Counted from the stretch's first letter, positions 1 to 12,655 are shown. The stretch: 64,000 nt of DNA from Cichorium intybus (GCA_023525715.1 CM042015.1:90225750-90289749), one strand, 5' to 3'. The notes: a model not told the origin generated them from the sequence alone. A program made the numbers and translations.

Positions 1-169
1 AGGTAGAAAGATAGAAATTAGTTCCTCCGACTATAGCTGTGACACTATTAGTTGGTAATCTCTCATCTAGGCTAACCACGTAGCTCCTGTGGATCGACCC
101 TGACTCCACTATACTAGTGAATGTTAGGTTTTTCTTTATTTTTGACCGCACGACGACCTAGGCGTGTCA
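1..169 (+). mobile_element. 3' end of the 5' LTR of an Athila-like retrotransposon
   Basis: These 169 bases match 5033-5201 base for base by eye and end in the same GGCGTGTCA. They are followed at once by a primer binding site, so this is the end of a 5' LTR cut by the window edge. The lack of differences between the two copies suggests a recent insertion. The element runs from here to 5201 on the plus strand. Confidence 0.9.
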
Positions 170-173
170 AATT

Positions 174-192
174 TTGGCGCCGTTGCCGGGGA
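174..192 (+). promoter_or_regulatory. Primer binding site, tRNA-Asp type
   Basis: The sequence TGGCGCCGTTGCCGGGGA lies four to five bases after the LTR end. It is the tRNA-Asp-complementary primer site known from Athila and related Ty3/gypsy elements. It fixes the plus orientation of the element. Confidence 0.85.
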
Positions 193-273
193 GCTGTGCG
201 CTTAGGTTAGGTGAGTTGTAGGACTTAGTTTCTGATTTTTGATGTTTGATTTTAGTTTGCTGAATTTTGGTAT

Positions 274-1563
274 GTGCACATCCTTATAATGGGTGATTAC
301 ATGTACTCGGATCAATATTATGAAGATTATGAAAATCCGGCCGACACCTATTACGAGGATGGTTTCTACAATGGATCATTCGATGACAATGGATGGCGGA
401 CCGAGGAGTCATCTCAGCTTGAGAATTCTGTAACTTGGGCCCAACTTTGGGTATTCATGTATAACAACTACCATGAGCAGAAGGACCAGGCTGAAGCTCT
501 TGAAAAAGTGCAAGCTTCTTTAGATAGGTTAGAGGAAAGTTGGAAATGTTCACCACCTTCGCCAGAACCGGAGGTGAGTGATTTTTATACCAATGATAAT
601 GTGTGTGAACTTGCATCACCTGAATATGTGATGGAAGGGCATACACCTTGGGAAAGTCAAGAGACCACTGAGATGGTCGAAACGGTTGTTGAGGAAGAGG
701 TTGTAGGTGACAATGCTACTTCTGACTCAGCAACCTTTGAAGTTTTTGATGTTTTTGAAAGTATTGATAATGTTGATCTGGTGTTGGGTGAATCCATACC
801 ATCACCAGAAAATTTGGTTGATGAGGATGTTGTGGAGGGGACTGTAAGTGACAGTACAGATTCCAACCCAACAATTCCCGAATTTTTTGAAGTTGTCGAT
901 ATTTTTGGGGAAAGGGGTGTAGATGACAATACTACCCCTGACCCTGTAATTTTTGAAAATTTTGAGAAATTTGAAGGAAAGGATCTGATGATGGGTGACT
1001 TTGTACCATCATCAGATCAAACAAGTCGTTCACTATTGGTTCCGATCCACCTGTTGGACGATGATCAAGAAGTTGATGTTGACGAATTGAAATTTGAAAA
1101 CAATAATAAACATGATTTTATCACCACTCATGATCCATTCATGAATGGAAGATTAGATGTAATTAATACCATCGATAAGGACATATGGAAGCATCCTGAT
1201 ATGTTGCCTTCCGATCCCATTCGATTGGAAAATTTTTATTGGTACTGCAAGCCAAAATTGCAAAATGAAAATAACACGCAATATGAGAGCAACAAACGAG
1301 GCACAGCACAACTACTGGGAGCAGCACTGGGCGCGCTTCATATCAAGCCTTTGACCTTGAAGAGATGCAGAAGAAAGGACCGAGTTTGGAGGTTCAAAGC
1401 TACCTCCAAGCATTTACGGGAGTTAACTAGAAAGCAACAACTGGGCAGCAATAAGAGAACCAACAAGCCATTCGACCCAAGAAAGTTTGAGGGGCAGTGG
1501 GTCAGCGAAAGAACGGTGGTGACTGAAAAGCAGCAAGGAAAGAAGGCATACGATCCACCGTAG
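274..1563 (+). CDS. Acidic 429-aa protein of an Athila-like non-autonomous element
   Basis: An uninterrupted ORF starts about 80 bases after the primer site, where gag would be expected. No zinc knuckle, protease or polymerase motif is visible. The first 60 residues are rich in Tyr, Asp and Glu. Residues of about 130-250 hold three degenerate copies of a block with a FEVFDxFE-like core followed by acidic Ser/Pro-rich sequence. The last 100 residues are strongly basic, so the charge splits as in many nucleic-acid-binding structural proteins. A second in-frame Met lies at codon 7 (MGDYMY) and may be the real start. I do not recognise the family. It could be a rewritten gag-like protein or a protein specific to this lineage. 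The ORF is intact in an element with identical LTR ends, so it may still be expressed. Confidence 0.6.
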   Translation: MHILIMGDYMYSDQYYEDYENPADTYYEDGFYNGSFDDNGWRTEESSQLENSVTWAQLWVFMYNNYHEQKDQAEALEKVQASLDRLEESWKCSPPSPEPEVSDFYTNDNVCELASPEYVMEGHTPWESQETTEMVETVVEEEVVGDNATSDSATFEVFDVFESIDNVDLVLGESIPSPENLVDEDVVEGTVSDSTDSNPTIPEFFEVVDIFGERGVDDNTTPDPVIFENFEKFEGKDLMMGDFVPSSDQTSRSLLVPIHLLDDDQEVDVDELKFENNNKHDFITTHDPFMNGRLDVINTIDKDIWKHPDMLPSDPIRLENFYWYCKPKLQNENNTQYESNKRGTAQLLGAALGALHIKPLTLKRCRRKDRVWRFKATSKHLRELTRKQQLGSNKRTNKPFDPRKFEGQWVSERTVVTEKQQGKKAYDPP

Positions 1564-1710
1564 CTGTAGACGGAGTAAAACGTCTGGCTGAAGACGTTAA
1601 ACTTAGCGCTTGTTGGGAGGCAACCCATCGTGTCATAAGTAGGTTTTATATTTCTTAGGATTAATTTAGAAAATACATCAATCTTTTGCAGGTATTAGTG
1701 GTCTGAAGCA

Positions 1711-1720
1711 AGTGTGGGGT
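1711..1720 (+). promoter_or_regulatory. Internal polypurine-tract-like motif AGTGTGGGGT
   Basis: The same 10-mer recurs at 3247-3256, 3456-3465 and 4090-4099. The last copy abuts the 3' LTR and acts as the polypurine tract. The three internal copies may be extra plus-strand primer sites or remnants of rearrangement. Confidence 0.45.
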
Positions 1721-2330
1721 CGTGTGAAAAGTTTTGAAATCTTCAAGACCGCGCCGCGGATTTTTGAATTGCGGGACGCGGGTTCGAAACTCAACCCGAT
1801 GCGCAGGGGTTGATTTGGCGACACGCGCGTCGCGGAAACGAGAAATGTGCGCCGCGGGAAACGATCAGACGGTTTTTGCCCTTATACGGTGAGCCGCGGC
1901 TCACAACTCAAATCACACGACTCGGAGCTCTGGTGATCAAAAATTTCTTGCATTTTTTCTTGCTTATTGTGTTTCTACTACCAATGTACGCTCTTTTAAC
2001 TATCTATCAGCTGTTTAAACTAGTTATTAGGTAGTTAATTTTAGAGTTTTATTCCAAAAAGTTCAAAAACTTAGAATCACTAATGCTAGCCCATCGGGTG
2101 TTTGTTTTGCCAAATGGACACCCTAGATGAGCTAGTCGGCACTTAGGCTACCTTGTGGTATGATTAAAATGAGATATAGCAGGTTAAAATGGGGATTTGA
2201 TCCCGGGTTTTCAAAACAGGCGTACGCCGCGCTGCGCCATTGCTCTTGGGCCGCGCCGCGGTGCGGTGGGGAAGAAAAGGGACTGATTTTGCAAATTTTT
2301 TTTGTTTTGTGGCTATATTTTCTTTTGCAG

Positions 2331-3086
2331 ATGATGTTCAGATTGGACCACGCCTTCCTCCAGTTTCCCGCGGGACTTGACAGTTCAGTGGAGTATATCT
2401 CGCGGAGGGATGCATTGATTCGTCGCCGGGTCCTTGAGGCGACAGTTATCGACCGGGATATCCTGAGGGATGCAGGGCTTTGGGATGCGATCGAGCCGTT
2501 TCTGCACCGCACCTGGACCCACGAGGAGGCATCGTTCACCTGCCGTGGTTGGGACAGGATTATGGCCACGGACGAGGACGTGGTCTACACGGAGTTGCTA
2601 CTGGAGTTCATCTCCACTATCCAGTTCGCACCACGGGCGGGGGACCCACGCTCCAGACTGGTGCGTTTTCGTTTGGGAGGTGTGCACAGGGAGTGCAACC
2701 TCCGGGAGATTGGGAGGCGCACAGGTATCTATACTGAGCAGGACTTCCAGCATCGCTATTTCACCCGATTCTTCGGGTCGTGCATTCAGGGGGAGCCGGA
2801 GCGCCCTCCCAACATGGAGGTTTGGACACCGCTGTCCAATGTGATGTACGGGGCAGGGACTTCGAGGGAGAGTCACCTCCGCGACCCACTTCACCGTCTC
2901 ATGCACCGGATCGTCTCCACCTCCATCATGCATCGGGAGGGGGGCGAGAAGGTGTCGGGCGACGACATGACGTATTTGTGGATCCTCCTCGACCCGTCCC
3001 GATTCCTCCATCTCCCCTACGCCCTTGCGATCGCTCTCTCCACCCACGCGACCGGCGCCTCCTCCAGGCCACCGGGTAGTGATTGA
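2331..3086 (+). CDS. ATHILA ORF-1-type retrotransposon protein
   Basis: The ORF is open from 2160, but the recognisable protein begins near the Met at 2331, just after a TTTTGCAG that looks like a splice acceptor. That start gives 251 residues. It carries the run typical of the 'Arabidopsis retrotransposon ORF-1' family (ATHILA ORF-1): a conserved TWTHEE segment, then ELLLEFISTIQF, then RFRLGGVHREC and GRRTGIYTEQDF, with the aromatic and acidic positions in the usual order. In Athila elements this ORF lies downstream of pol and has been called env-like. Its function is unproven. Here it is shorter than usual and there is no pol before it. The frame is intact. Codon use is more GC-rich than in the neighbouring ORF. 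Confidence 0.75.
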   Translation: MMFRLDHAFLQFPAGLDSSVEYISRRDALIRRRVLEATVIDRDILRDAGLWDAIEPFLHRTWTHEEASFTCRGWDRIMATDEDVVYTELLLEFISTIQFAPRAGDPRSRLVRFRLGGVHRECNLREIGRRTGIYTEQDFQHRYFTRFFGSCIQGEPERPPNMEVWTPLSNVMYGAGTSRESHLRDPLHRLMHRIVSTSIMHREGGEKVSGDDMTYLWILLDPSRFLHLPYALAIALSTHATGASSRPPGSD

Positions 3087-4089
3087 TGTTTCTTTTTTCT
3101 TTTTCTTTCTTTCTTTTTATTTTTTGGGATATATGTATAAACTTATGACACATCTATCTGTATATTATTTTTTCTGTCATGTGTGTTTTAATTTATTTGT
3201 TAAGTTGTGCATGATATACCAATCTGAGAGGGAGTTGTCTCAGACGAGTGTGGGGTCACCGTGCCCCCTCCACTTGTCTTGACCACCGGCGTGTCCTACT
3301 GTAGCGCTACAACTCCAGCATATGAATCGGGGATCTTTTTGTACGCATTATACCTGTGATATTGAGCACCAAGCAGTGCATCGTCCAAAAAGGGGTAACT
3401 CTTTCTCCCTTGCTTTGAAATAATTTTTGTACAACGAGGACGTTGTACGGTTTTAAGTGTGGGGTGTGGACGGTCGAAAGAGATATTTTTGAAATTTTTG
3501 CAGAAATGATCAATTTTTCAATTTTTAGCAATATTTTTCAAAATTTTTAATGAATTACAATTTTGAAATGAATGGTTTGTGATTGTGATAGCATTAGTAT
3601 TTTTCAAGAAATACTATTTATTTGTGATCATACTATTAGTTAGTCAAATAAGTTGAGTTCTACGAGTTTAGAAGATTGAGCCGTTTTAGGATTGGAATTT
3701 AGGAAGGAAAAGTCAGTCAGTGGCCTTTGTTGTTCGAGCCGGTAGGTCTAAAATGGGTGGGCCTTATGCACCTTACCACCTAAGATCGTCTGGTCTGGGA
3801 TGGTATTTCTGAAAGCTCGCTACACGGACAACATCGAAAGTCATAGACAATTCCTTAATGGCCTTTAGAATCTGAACGAGTAAGTACACTTCATTGTGGA
3901 CAGAAAGTTTGTAATCAATGGTTCTTTAGAAAGCCATGAATTCCAAAGAACAACTCAATTATGTTTTCACGAACTATTCCATTCTAACTCAAAGAGCAAT
4001 AAACTTTGAAACTAAACACAGTCAAAAATTGTTCGATTCTCTATTATAATTTGTTAAAAAATCTCTTGCTTGGGGACAAGCAAGGCACA

Positions 4090-4098
4090 AGTGTGGGG
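4090..4098 (+). promoter_or_regulatory. Polypurine tract before the 3' LTR
   Basis: AGTGTGGGG directly precedes the TGTTTGACA that opens the 3' LTR, which is where plus-strand synthesis is primed. Confidence 0.7.
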
Positions 4099-5201
4099 TG
4101 TTTGACAACGCCTAGTGATATCAAGTATTTTAGGCGTTGTTGAGCCCTGTTCTTGGTAAAATTATATCAAATATGCATGGGTATTCTCACTTTTCGTGTC
4201 AGGACTTGTCTGGAGAAAAAAGAACAGAAACAGGGACTAAAGGTGTACAAAAGGAAAAAGTATGGAAAGAATGGAAAAATCAAGAGAAGACGTACGCGCG
4301 CCGCGGATTTATCTTCTGCGCGACGCGGTCGTAAGGCGGTGGAACACATTTGAATGACGAAAAAAGGGGAACGGATAAGTACGCGCGCCGCGGATTTCAC
4401 TTATGCGCGGCGCGGTCACGGGAAATTTGCAACTATAAATAGAGGCATTTCCAGCCGAAAACCCTAGCAAAGACCGGGTGTAAACATCGACCTAGAAGCT
4501 CTTTGACTCGAGGATTCCATTTCAGAAGCTATCATTTGGTATTTTCATGTTTTAGATTTTATTTCATTTTAGTTAAACGTTTGTAAGCTTTGAGTTGAAT
4601 CTTTGGGTGTGACAACCATTGATCTTCAGCTTAGGGTTCTGTTTTTAGTAGTGTTTGGTTACTGATTTGATGTTGGATATTGGTTTTGAGTGAATGAAAT
4701 CATTCAGTTACATTAAATATTGATTTTTCGGTATTTTGGATGTTAGTTTGTGTTTTGGTTGTTTGTTTGTGTGTGGATTTTGTTTGTGACTTGGTTGGGA
4801 CTGTTTCCCTTTGCTGAAAACAGTAGCTAACTCGGTTAGGTTAGGCATTAAACCTTGGCTATTAACTGTCTCATAGAACTGTTGGTTATTAGCTAGTTTA
4901 TGCTTTGCTTGGTTTTTGCTAGTTTGAATGCCTTCAATTGCTTCTGATTCAGAGATGTACTTCTGAGTTCAGAAAGTAACTAGGTCATTTGAGCTTGGCT
5001 AAACTTGGCTTGAGTGTTGGAATATTGTTTCGAGGTAGAAAGATAGAAATTAGTTCCTCCGACTATAGCTGTGACACTATTAGTTGGTAATCTCTCATCT
5101 AGGCTAACCACGTAGCTCCTGTGGATCGACCCTGACTCCACTATACTAGTGAATGTTAGGTTTTTCTTTATTTTTGACCGCACGACGACCTAGGCGTGTC
5201 A
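4099..5201 (+). mobile_element. 3' LTR of the Athila-like element (about 1.1 kb)
   Basis: It begins TGTTTGACAACGCCTAG and ends CTAGGCGTGTCA, which are near-perfect inverted ends. An alternative start is TGACAACG at 4103. The U3 region holds two copies of a CpG-rich block (4293-4331 and 4381-4416), each with GCGCGCCGCGGATTT followed by GCGCGRCGCGGTC. A TATA box (TATAAATA) lies at 4434-4441. The last 169 bases equal the 5' LTR end. The right flank at 5202 runs straight into a gypsy gag reading frame. Confidence 0.88.
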
Positions 5202-5752
5202 AATTGGTCGTCGCGGAGGTGACTAAGGCTGTATTCGAGATGCTCCCTCCTGTGATTGATTCGATCAAGACAGAGTTGCTAGTGATGTTTGAGGAGTGGT
5301 ACACCACGAAGGAGGAAGCGATGATGATTCGGTGCCAGACCATGATGACAAAGGCGATTAGCGGTTTCGTGACCGCTGCTAGTCATCAGACTTTTGTTGA
5401 GATGGAGTCTGCTGTTGCGTTGAGGGAGACTGAGTTTGAGACCCAGTAGGGGAAGAAGAGACGGACTAAGGTGCAGGTGCAGCCGTTGGTGAAAAGGTTT
5501 CGGGCTGCAGATTCAGGAAAGATGGAGGAATCTTACCGCTGAGACGGTAAACCAAATGTGAGGATTTGCGTTCAGTGTAATCAGATTGGCCATGTTAGAG
5601 CTAGTTGTCCCGCGTTGACAAAGGAAGCTAGTCAGGATCCGAGATCTGTTACTCCAAACGGCATGGGAGTCCGTCAGGTAAAGATAAAAGACCTGGAGGA
5701 TGAAGATAGGGCTTGGAAGGTTATAGCGGGAAGGATGAGCAGCGTCGGATGA
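5202..5752 (+). pseudogene. Ty3/gypsy gag fragment with zinc knuckle
   Basis: A single frame runs from the LTR junction to 5752 with two stops, a TAG at 5447-5449 and a TGA near 5540. The first part is helical and Met-rich (VTKAVFEMLPPVIDS), like the gag N-terminus of chromovirus (Tekay/Del) elements. The C-terminal part has one CCHC knuckle, CVQCNQIGHVRASC, at about 5570-5611. The N-terminus lies beyond the inserted Athila-like element, off the window. The stops mark it as a dead copy that served as the insertion target. Confidence 0.75.
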
Positions 5753-7745
5753 TATCGGTATGTATTCATGGTTATGTTCGTATCGCTCCTTAATGTTGTT
5801 GCCTCTCTTCTATTTGTGTTGGGGGAGAAGTAGTAGCGGGTTCTACCTTCGAAGGGTATGTAATGACGGTTGTCGTAAATGAGTTTGGCGTTAGGTCAGG
5901 GACTGTGTTGTCCGATGGAGCGGTAGTGGCTGCGTAGGCAGCGGGTAGCGGTTCGAGGGTTGTAAGAACATGTGAGAGTCCCATGTATTAGTGAATCGAC
6001 ATTGGTAGGCTTCGTGCTCTGTCTTGGAATGGAATAGGTCGGTAGCAGTAAGAAGTGGCAATAGGTTAGGGACGCTTGTTGTGCATTGCGCGTTTCTGGT
6101 GTTTTCCTTGAGAAGTCGAGTGCTGGTGTAGTTCTAGAAGGGGTGTTGACTCCAGTGTCTGTTACTCCGTGGATTTTGTTGGATGTGAATTATAGGATGG
6201 GGCCCGAGGGCCAGTGAGGAGGTTTAGAGATTGTTGTGTAAGGTTGACGTCTGTATCGGATGTCGATCCGTTCAGACCTCGTGATGTTTCTGTTATCTCG
6301 AATGTTTCGTTTGAATGAAGGTGCGTAGAATTATGCAATGATGTCGTTGGCCTTGTATGTGAGTAGTTGGTTCGTCTGTTTCGTTGCAAGAGTAGCGGCC
6401 TTAGTGTGATTGTGGGTGTTGGATTTTTTGTTTGGTCGAAGGTGTTTAGGAATTTGGTGGTATTGCTTTAGGCTGCAATCTGTATTGTCAATCATTTTGG
6501 ATCTGTTAGAACGTTGAGGCTACTAGTGGCAGGATTTGGTGGCAAACGAGACGAGGTTTCGGGAAGATTTCTCTATTGTTCGTGTTGTATGCTTTGTACG
6601 AGAAATTTATGGTTGGACACTCCAGCTTAAGAGTGGGCAGCATCAACTGTCTCACGTGTGGTAAGTTCGAACCCAAGTGGGGGAGAACCAGGACGGTTGG
6701 ATCAGAGGATATGGACTTCTACGCATTTTCGTTCGACAATTATGATATCACGATTTCTTCGGTGAGGGAATGCTAAGATCAGCTCTACGGGATTATTTCA
6801 TTAGAGAAGGGAACGGTAGTGTCAAGATCATTCTAGATTTGAAGAATTTTGAGCAATGAGGTGGGGATCATTTAGGTATTCGACTCGGGAAGCGGGTGAG
6901 GTTTCAACCAACTGGGTTTCTGCTTGAGCCTTGATTGTTAGAGTATGGAAGGGTGTCTTGATGGTATAACATAGGTTGTACGTGCAGATATCTGGTTGGC
7001 TTGAACCAGGCATCAGACGAAGGGACAGTCTTGCCGTGATAGGAAATTACGGTCGAAAGGATGGGACGAAATGCAGATGGAGCAGGTATGGGAGCCAACT
7101 GTTGACCATTGGCGTCGTGGAGTGTCGCCTGGGTTCTTTCACTATGGTTATTGTGGTTATGTCCTCTCTTTCGGCATCTAGTAGTTAGTTCTAGGATTAG
7201 GAAGGTTATGTGCAGCCCTGAGGGCGGATTGTTAGGGGATAAGTGTTATTCTCAGTCGCTTGGTCAGTTCTCGCGACTGAAGGGTAAAATGAATCAGGGA
7301 AGGACTGCAAGTCCATCTATAAGTTGGGCGGAGCAGAGAACCTGAGAGGATGAAACATGGAAAAGCCTATGAGTTCAGATGCAAGCTGAACGGAACGGGG
7401 AACCTGTAAGTCCTTGCATACTGGTAATGCGGGAATAGCTCGATGGGCTGTGTGTGTGGGTTGTGCACCATGTGTTTGGACCTTGATTGTTTGGATACTC
7501 TTGGATAGAGTGCTTGTGGGCTGGAAGATCTATGGTTGGAACTGTGTGTTTAATCCTTCTGGGATTATAACCTCGTGCCTCTGCCGAAGTGGTGTATGTT
7601 GGACGGGGTAGCCTTGGGGCAGTAGGAACTTTCTGGTGGCGAGCGTTGGGAGCTTGTAGGGCGACATGGATTCGGGGGCATATATCATTAATTACCATTT
7701 ATCTCATTTTTAACCCAAAAATACAGCTTTTAGTACCCTGATATC
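5753..7745. other. Degenerate sequence after the gag fragment, no gene
   Basis: No frame longer than about 100 codons and no protease, reverse transcriptase or integrase motif can be read. The G- and T-rich plus strand and the position suggest decayed gypsy pol or LTR sequence. A short imperfect duplication lies near 7325-7350 and 7388-7408 (GGNAC/AGAGAACCTG pieces). Confidence 0.4.
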
Positions 7746-7747
7746 AC

Positions 7748-9095
<1,348 letters not shown>

Positions 9096-9111
9096 TAATA
9101 TACACCTACAT

Positions 9112-9252
9112 ACAAGTTGGGGCTAGCCCACTTGGCTAACAAGGTGATTACTAACAAGGAGGTCATGTGTTCAAACCCTGACACTAACATAACAAGGAGT
9201 AGTTTAGGAGTAGGAGTATGATAGATTTGCCGTTCAAAAATAATAATAATAA
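9112..9252 (+). mobile_element. tRNA-derived SINE, copy 1
   Basis: The body carries a pol III A-box-like region (TAGCCCACTTGGCTAACAAGG region), a B-box-like GTTCAAACCC, a 3' end reading TTTGCCGTTCAAAA and an AAT-repeat tail. The 16-base duplication TAATATACACCTACAT flanks it at 9096-9111 and 9253-9268. It is a close relative of the copy at 11663-11820. Confidence 0.85.
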
Positions 9253-9603
9253 TAATATACACCTACATTATGTATCACTCTGCGCGTGGGTTAGGCAAAC
9301 TTTAAATCCCATGTGCATGAATGAAAGCTTTCATTTCAATCGCACATCAAAGTTTGTTGTTATAGAAGACAATTGCACCATTGACTCTAATACGAAAGTG
9401 GCTCAATGTCATTTAAAGCGAAGTCCCTACATAAGCTTTTTAGGTGTATGGCTAATAGTAATCCTAGCATTCTGTCTTTACAACCGAGATCAGGTTTAGG
9501 ACCAATTTTTCTTCTTTTATTACATAATATTTAGAACCTAGTATACATTTTGTAGTTGAGTCGACTCAAAGCTAGTTATTTACTTGTGTTTAATTTCGGT
9601 ATT

Positions 9604-10115
<512 letters not shown>

Positions 10116-10189
10116 TTTAGGTTTTCAATATATATAATATCGTCAGAATGCGAGAATGGATTTCGTCCATTAGATTGGATAAATCAAAG

Positions 10190-11426
10190 AGAAAATGACT
10201 AAAATAGCCTAATCCCATAAATGTTTTTCTCAAAACAGCACAAATTAAGGGGCATTCCTCAAAATAGCCAAGGAAAACACAGTTGGCAGCCATGGGCTGT
10301 GTTTTCCTCTAATCAACTGTGTTTTCCTCCCTCCCAAGCATGGACTGTGTTTTCCTCTGATCAACTGTGTTTTCCTCTGCATCAACTGTTTTTTCCTTTA
10401 AACAACGTTATCGGTAAAGTTTATTAATATTTTGTCCAACTTTGAACCCTCGTAGTTTGTTCATACGATCTACCGGCTCTCGTATCTTATTATCTGTGGC
10501 CTTAAAATTCATTCCACTTATCGTTTTATCAGCATGCTGTCAATTCAATAAAAACAACGTTAGTATGAATCATATATGCATTGCGTTTTAATTGTTAAGG
10601 TTTTTCGGAAAAAAAACGACCATTTAGCAGCTAGGGGCATAAACTGCTAAATGCTGAAGAGGAAAACGCGGATAAGGCCCTCATCTGTGTTTTCCTCAAG
10701 AGGAAATCGCAGATGAGGCATTCATTTGTGTTTTTCTCTGAGCATTTCACAGATAGGGGCATAAACTGCTAAATGCTGAAGAGGAAAACGCGGATAAGGC
10801 CCTCATCTGTGTTTTCCTCAAGAGGAAATCGCAGATGAGGCATTCATTTGTGTTTTTCTCTGAGCATTTCACAGATAATGCCATGGCCTGCGTTTTCCTC
10901 AGGAGGATTTCGCAGATAAGCTCCCTGGCTGCGTTTTCCTCTCTATGAACTGTGTTTTCCTCTCTCAAATTCATAAACACCAGATTTTTATGCATTAAAG
11001 GCTTGTACGTTACGCATAATATTTTGTACATTCATTAATCTAACCCTTAAAACGATAATTAATACATAAAGACAACATCAAATTTGAGACTTACCTGTTT
11101 CCATGAAGATAAATCTTGCGAAGCCATTTCAAAGCGTTTCTCGTCTACGGTATCGAAAAATTTGACCTTTTTTTCCCCCGATTTATATATCTGGGCTGAT
11201 GGGCCGGTAGCCAACGAAAACACAGCCCATCACAAGGAAAACGCAGCCCGACGGTAGCAAAATGCAGCCCATGGAGCCCATATAGAGGAACTCGCAGTCC
11301 AAGGGAGGAAAACACAGCCTATGGCTGCCAACTGTGTTTTCCTTGGCTATTTTGAGGAATGCATCTTAATTTGTGTTGTTTTGGGGAAAACCCTTATGAA
11401 ATTAGACTATTTTAATCATTTTCTAA
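10190..11426. mobile_element. Mutator-like non-autonomous element with long inverted ends
   Basis: The end AGAAAATGACTAAAATAGCC is repeated inverted at the other end, with the inverted arms running over 100 bases. The 9-base sequence AAATCAAAG flanks it at 10181-10189 and 11427-11435, which is the TSD size of Mutator-like elements. The interior is filled with a GTGTTTTCCTC motif in both orientations, well over ten copies. No transposase frame is present. Confidence 0.75.
10633..10876 (+). repeat. 122-bp perfect tandem duplication
   Basis: 10633-10754 and 10755-10876 are identical by eye, each starting AGGGGCATAAACTGC. The pair lies inside the Mutator-like element and reflects a recent unequal exchange or replication slip. 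Confidence 0.9.
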
Positions 11427-11662
11427 AAATCAAAGACTAACATTTAGTTATAAATATTCTCCAATTTTGCACTACACGGTAACGTTTTTGTCGTTATCGC
11501 CAACTTTTGGCAAGTGGAAAATATTGATGGAGCAATTTTGTTAAATGAAATGAAGTCAGACGCTTTAATTAACCAAATCGATGCACGTCCTCTCTTTCTA
11601 GGGATCGATTTTCAGCCAACTATTGGCGGGCTCTATTTTTCTCCTAACCCAGACTATTAAAT

Positions 11663-11786
11663 ACAAGTTGGGGCTAGCCCACTTGGCTAACAAGGTGATA
11701 TACTAACAAGGAGGTCATGGGTTCAAACCTTGGCACTAATATAACAAGGAGTAGTTTAGGAGTAGGAGTAGGATAGATTTGCCGTT

Positions 11787-11820
<34 letters not shown>
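11663..11820 (+). mobile_element. tRNA-derived SINE, copy 2
   Basis: Same family and orientation as copy 1, with a long poly(A) tail at 11788-11820. The 17-base duplication AACCCAGAYTATTAAAT at 11646-11662 and 11821-11837 differs at one base. The B-box-like GTTCAAACC is present. Confidence 0.88.
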
Positions 11821-11824
<4 letters not shown>

Positions 11825-11837
11825 CAGATTATTAAAT

Positions 11838-12350
11838 CTATATTTTGTTAAAAAAAAAACTTAAATATATCAAAATTCATAAAAAAAAAAATTCTGTAAA
11901 TAAAATCAATCACCACATATTTTCTCATTTCTTCAAAATTGAAATTTGGAACTTTGGTTCATAATACGTGTTTCTTATTTGTGTCAAACCTTGTGTGCAA
12001 TAAATAAAATGTTTATGATACTGTTTAAATGAACTTATATGATCACATACAAAGTAATTTAAAATATAAAATAAATAATATATTTATATATATTAAATTT
12101 AATTATTTAACAATCAAAATATATAAATAAATAAGGGTTTTTATCATTTTTCAAAGAAAAATAAATAAAAAGATTCATCTAATTAATATTTAAGATAGTT
12201 TAAATAATTATGTTGACGAAAATAAATAAATCAAGAGATTATTTATGGACATGAGTCATCATCTAATTAACAACCGAGGGATCTCATCCATTAGATTAGT
12301 TTATATAAGAAAGATTAATTATGTTTTTGACAAGCTTTCATATAAACCCT
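11838..12350. other. AT-rich stretch, target of the CACTA insertion
   Basis: No gene was seen. The last bases (TCATATAAACCCTTAT) resume at 17320 (TATGCCTCGTCCTTCC). The CACTA element therefore split a TATA-plus-leader-like sequence, perhaps an LTR or a promoter. Confidence 0.4.
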
Positions 12351-12655
12351 TATCACTACAAGGAAAGGGGTTTTTACCGGCGACAAATGTCGCCGCTAAA
12401 GATAATCAATGTCGCCGCTACTACTTTTACCGGCGACATGTCGCCGCTATTGCGTCGCCGCAAATAGTTCGTCGCTAATGCCTAAACGTCGCCGCTAATG
12501 CGTCGCCGGTAATAGATGTCGCCGCAAATGACCCTCGTCGCCGGTAAAGACGTCGCTGGTAATGGTTGTCTCCGTTTCCGGTGATGACGTGTCACCGGAG
12601 ATGGCGTCGCCGCTAAAGAGGGCAACTGTCGCCGCTAAAGGTAATTTTTTATTAT

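Noticed and set aside
2132..3153. Other-frame and minus-strand ORFs over the ATHILA ORF-1 region
   Set aside because: They are shadows of the GC-rich plus-strand gene and show no family pattern.
10633..10876. A CRISPR-like repeat array
   Set aside because: It is a two-copy 122-bp tandem duplication without spacers, in a plant transposon.
10747..11031. A minus-strand protein in the Mutator-like element
   Set aside because: The frame is made of the repeated GAGGAAAAC motif and the 122-bp duplication.
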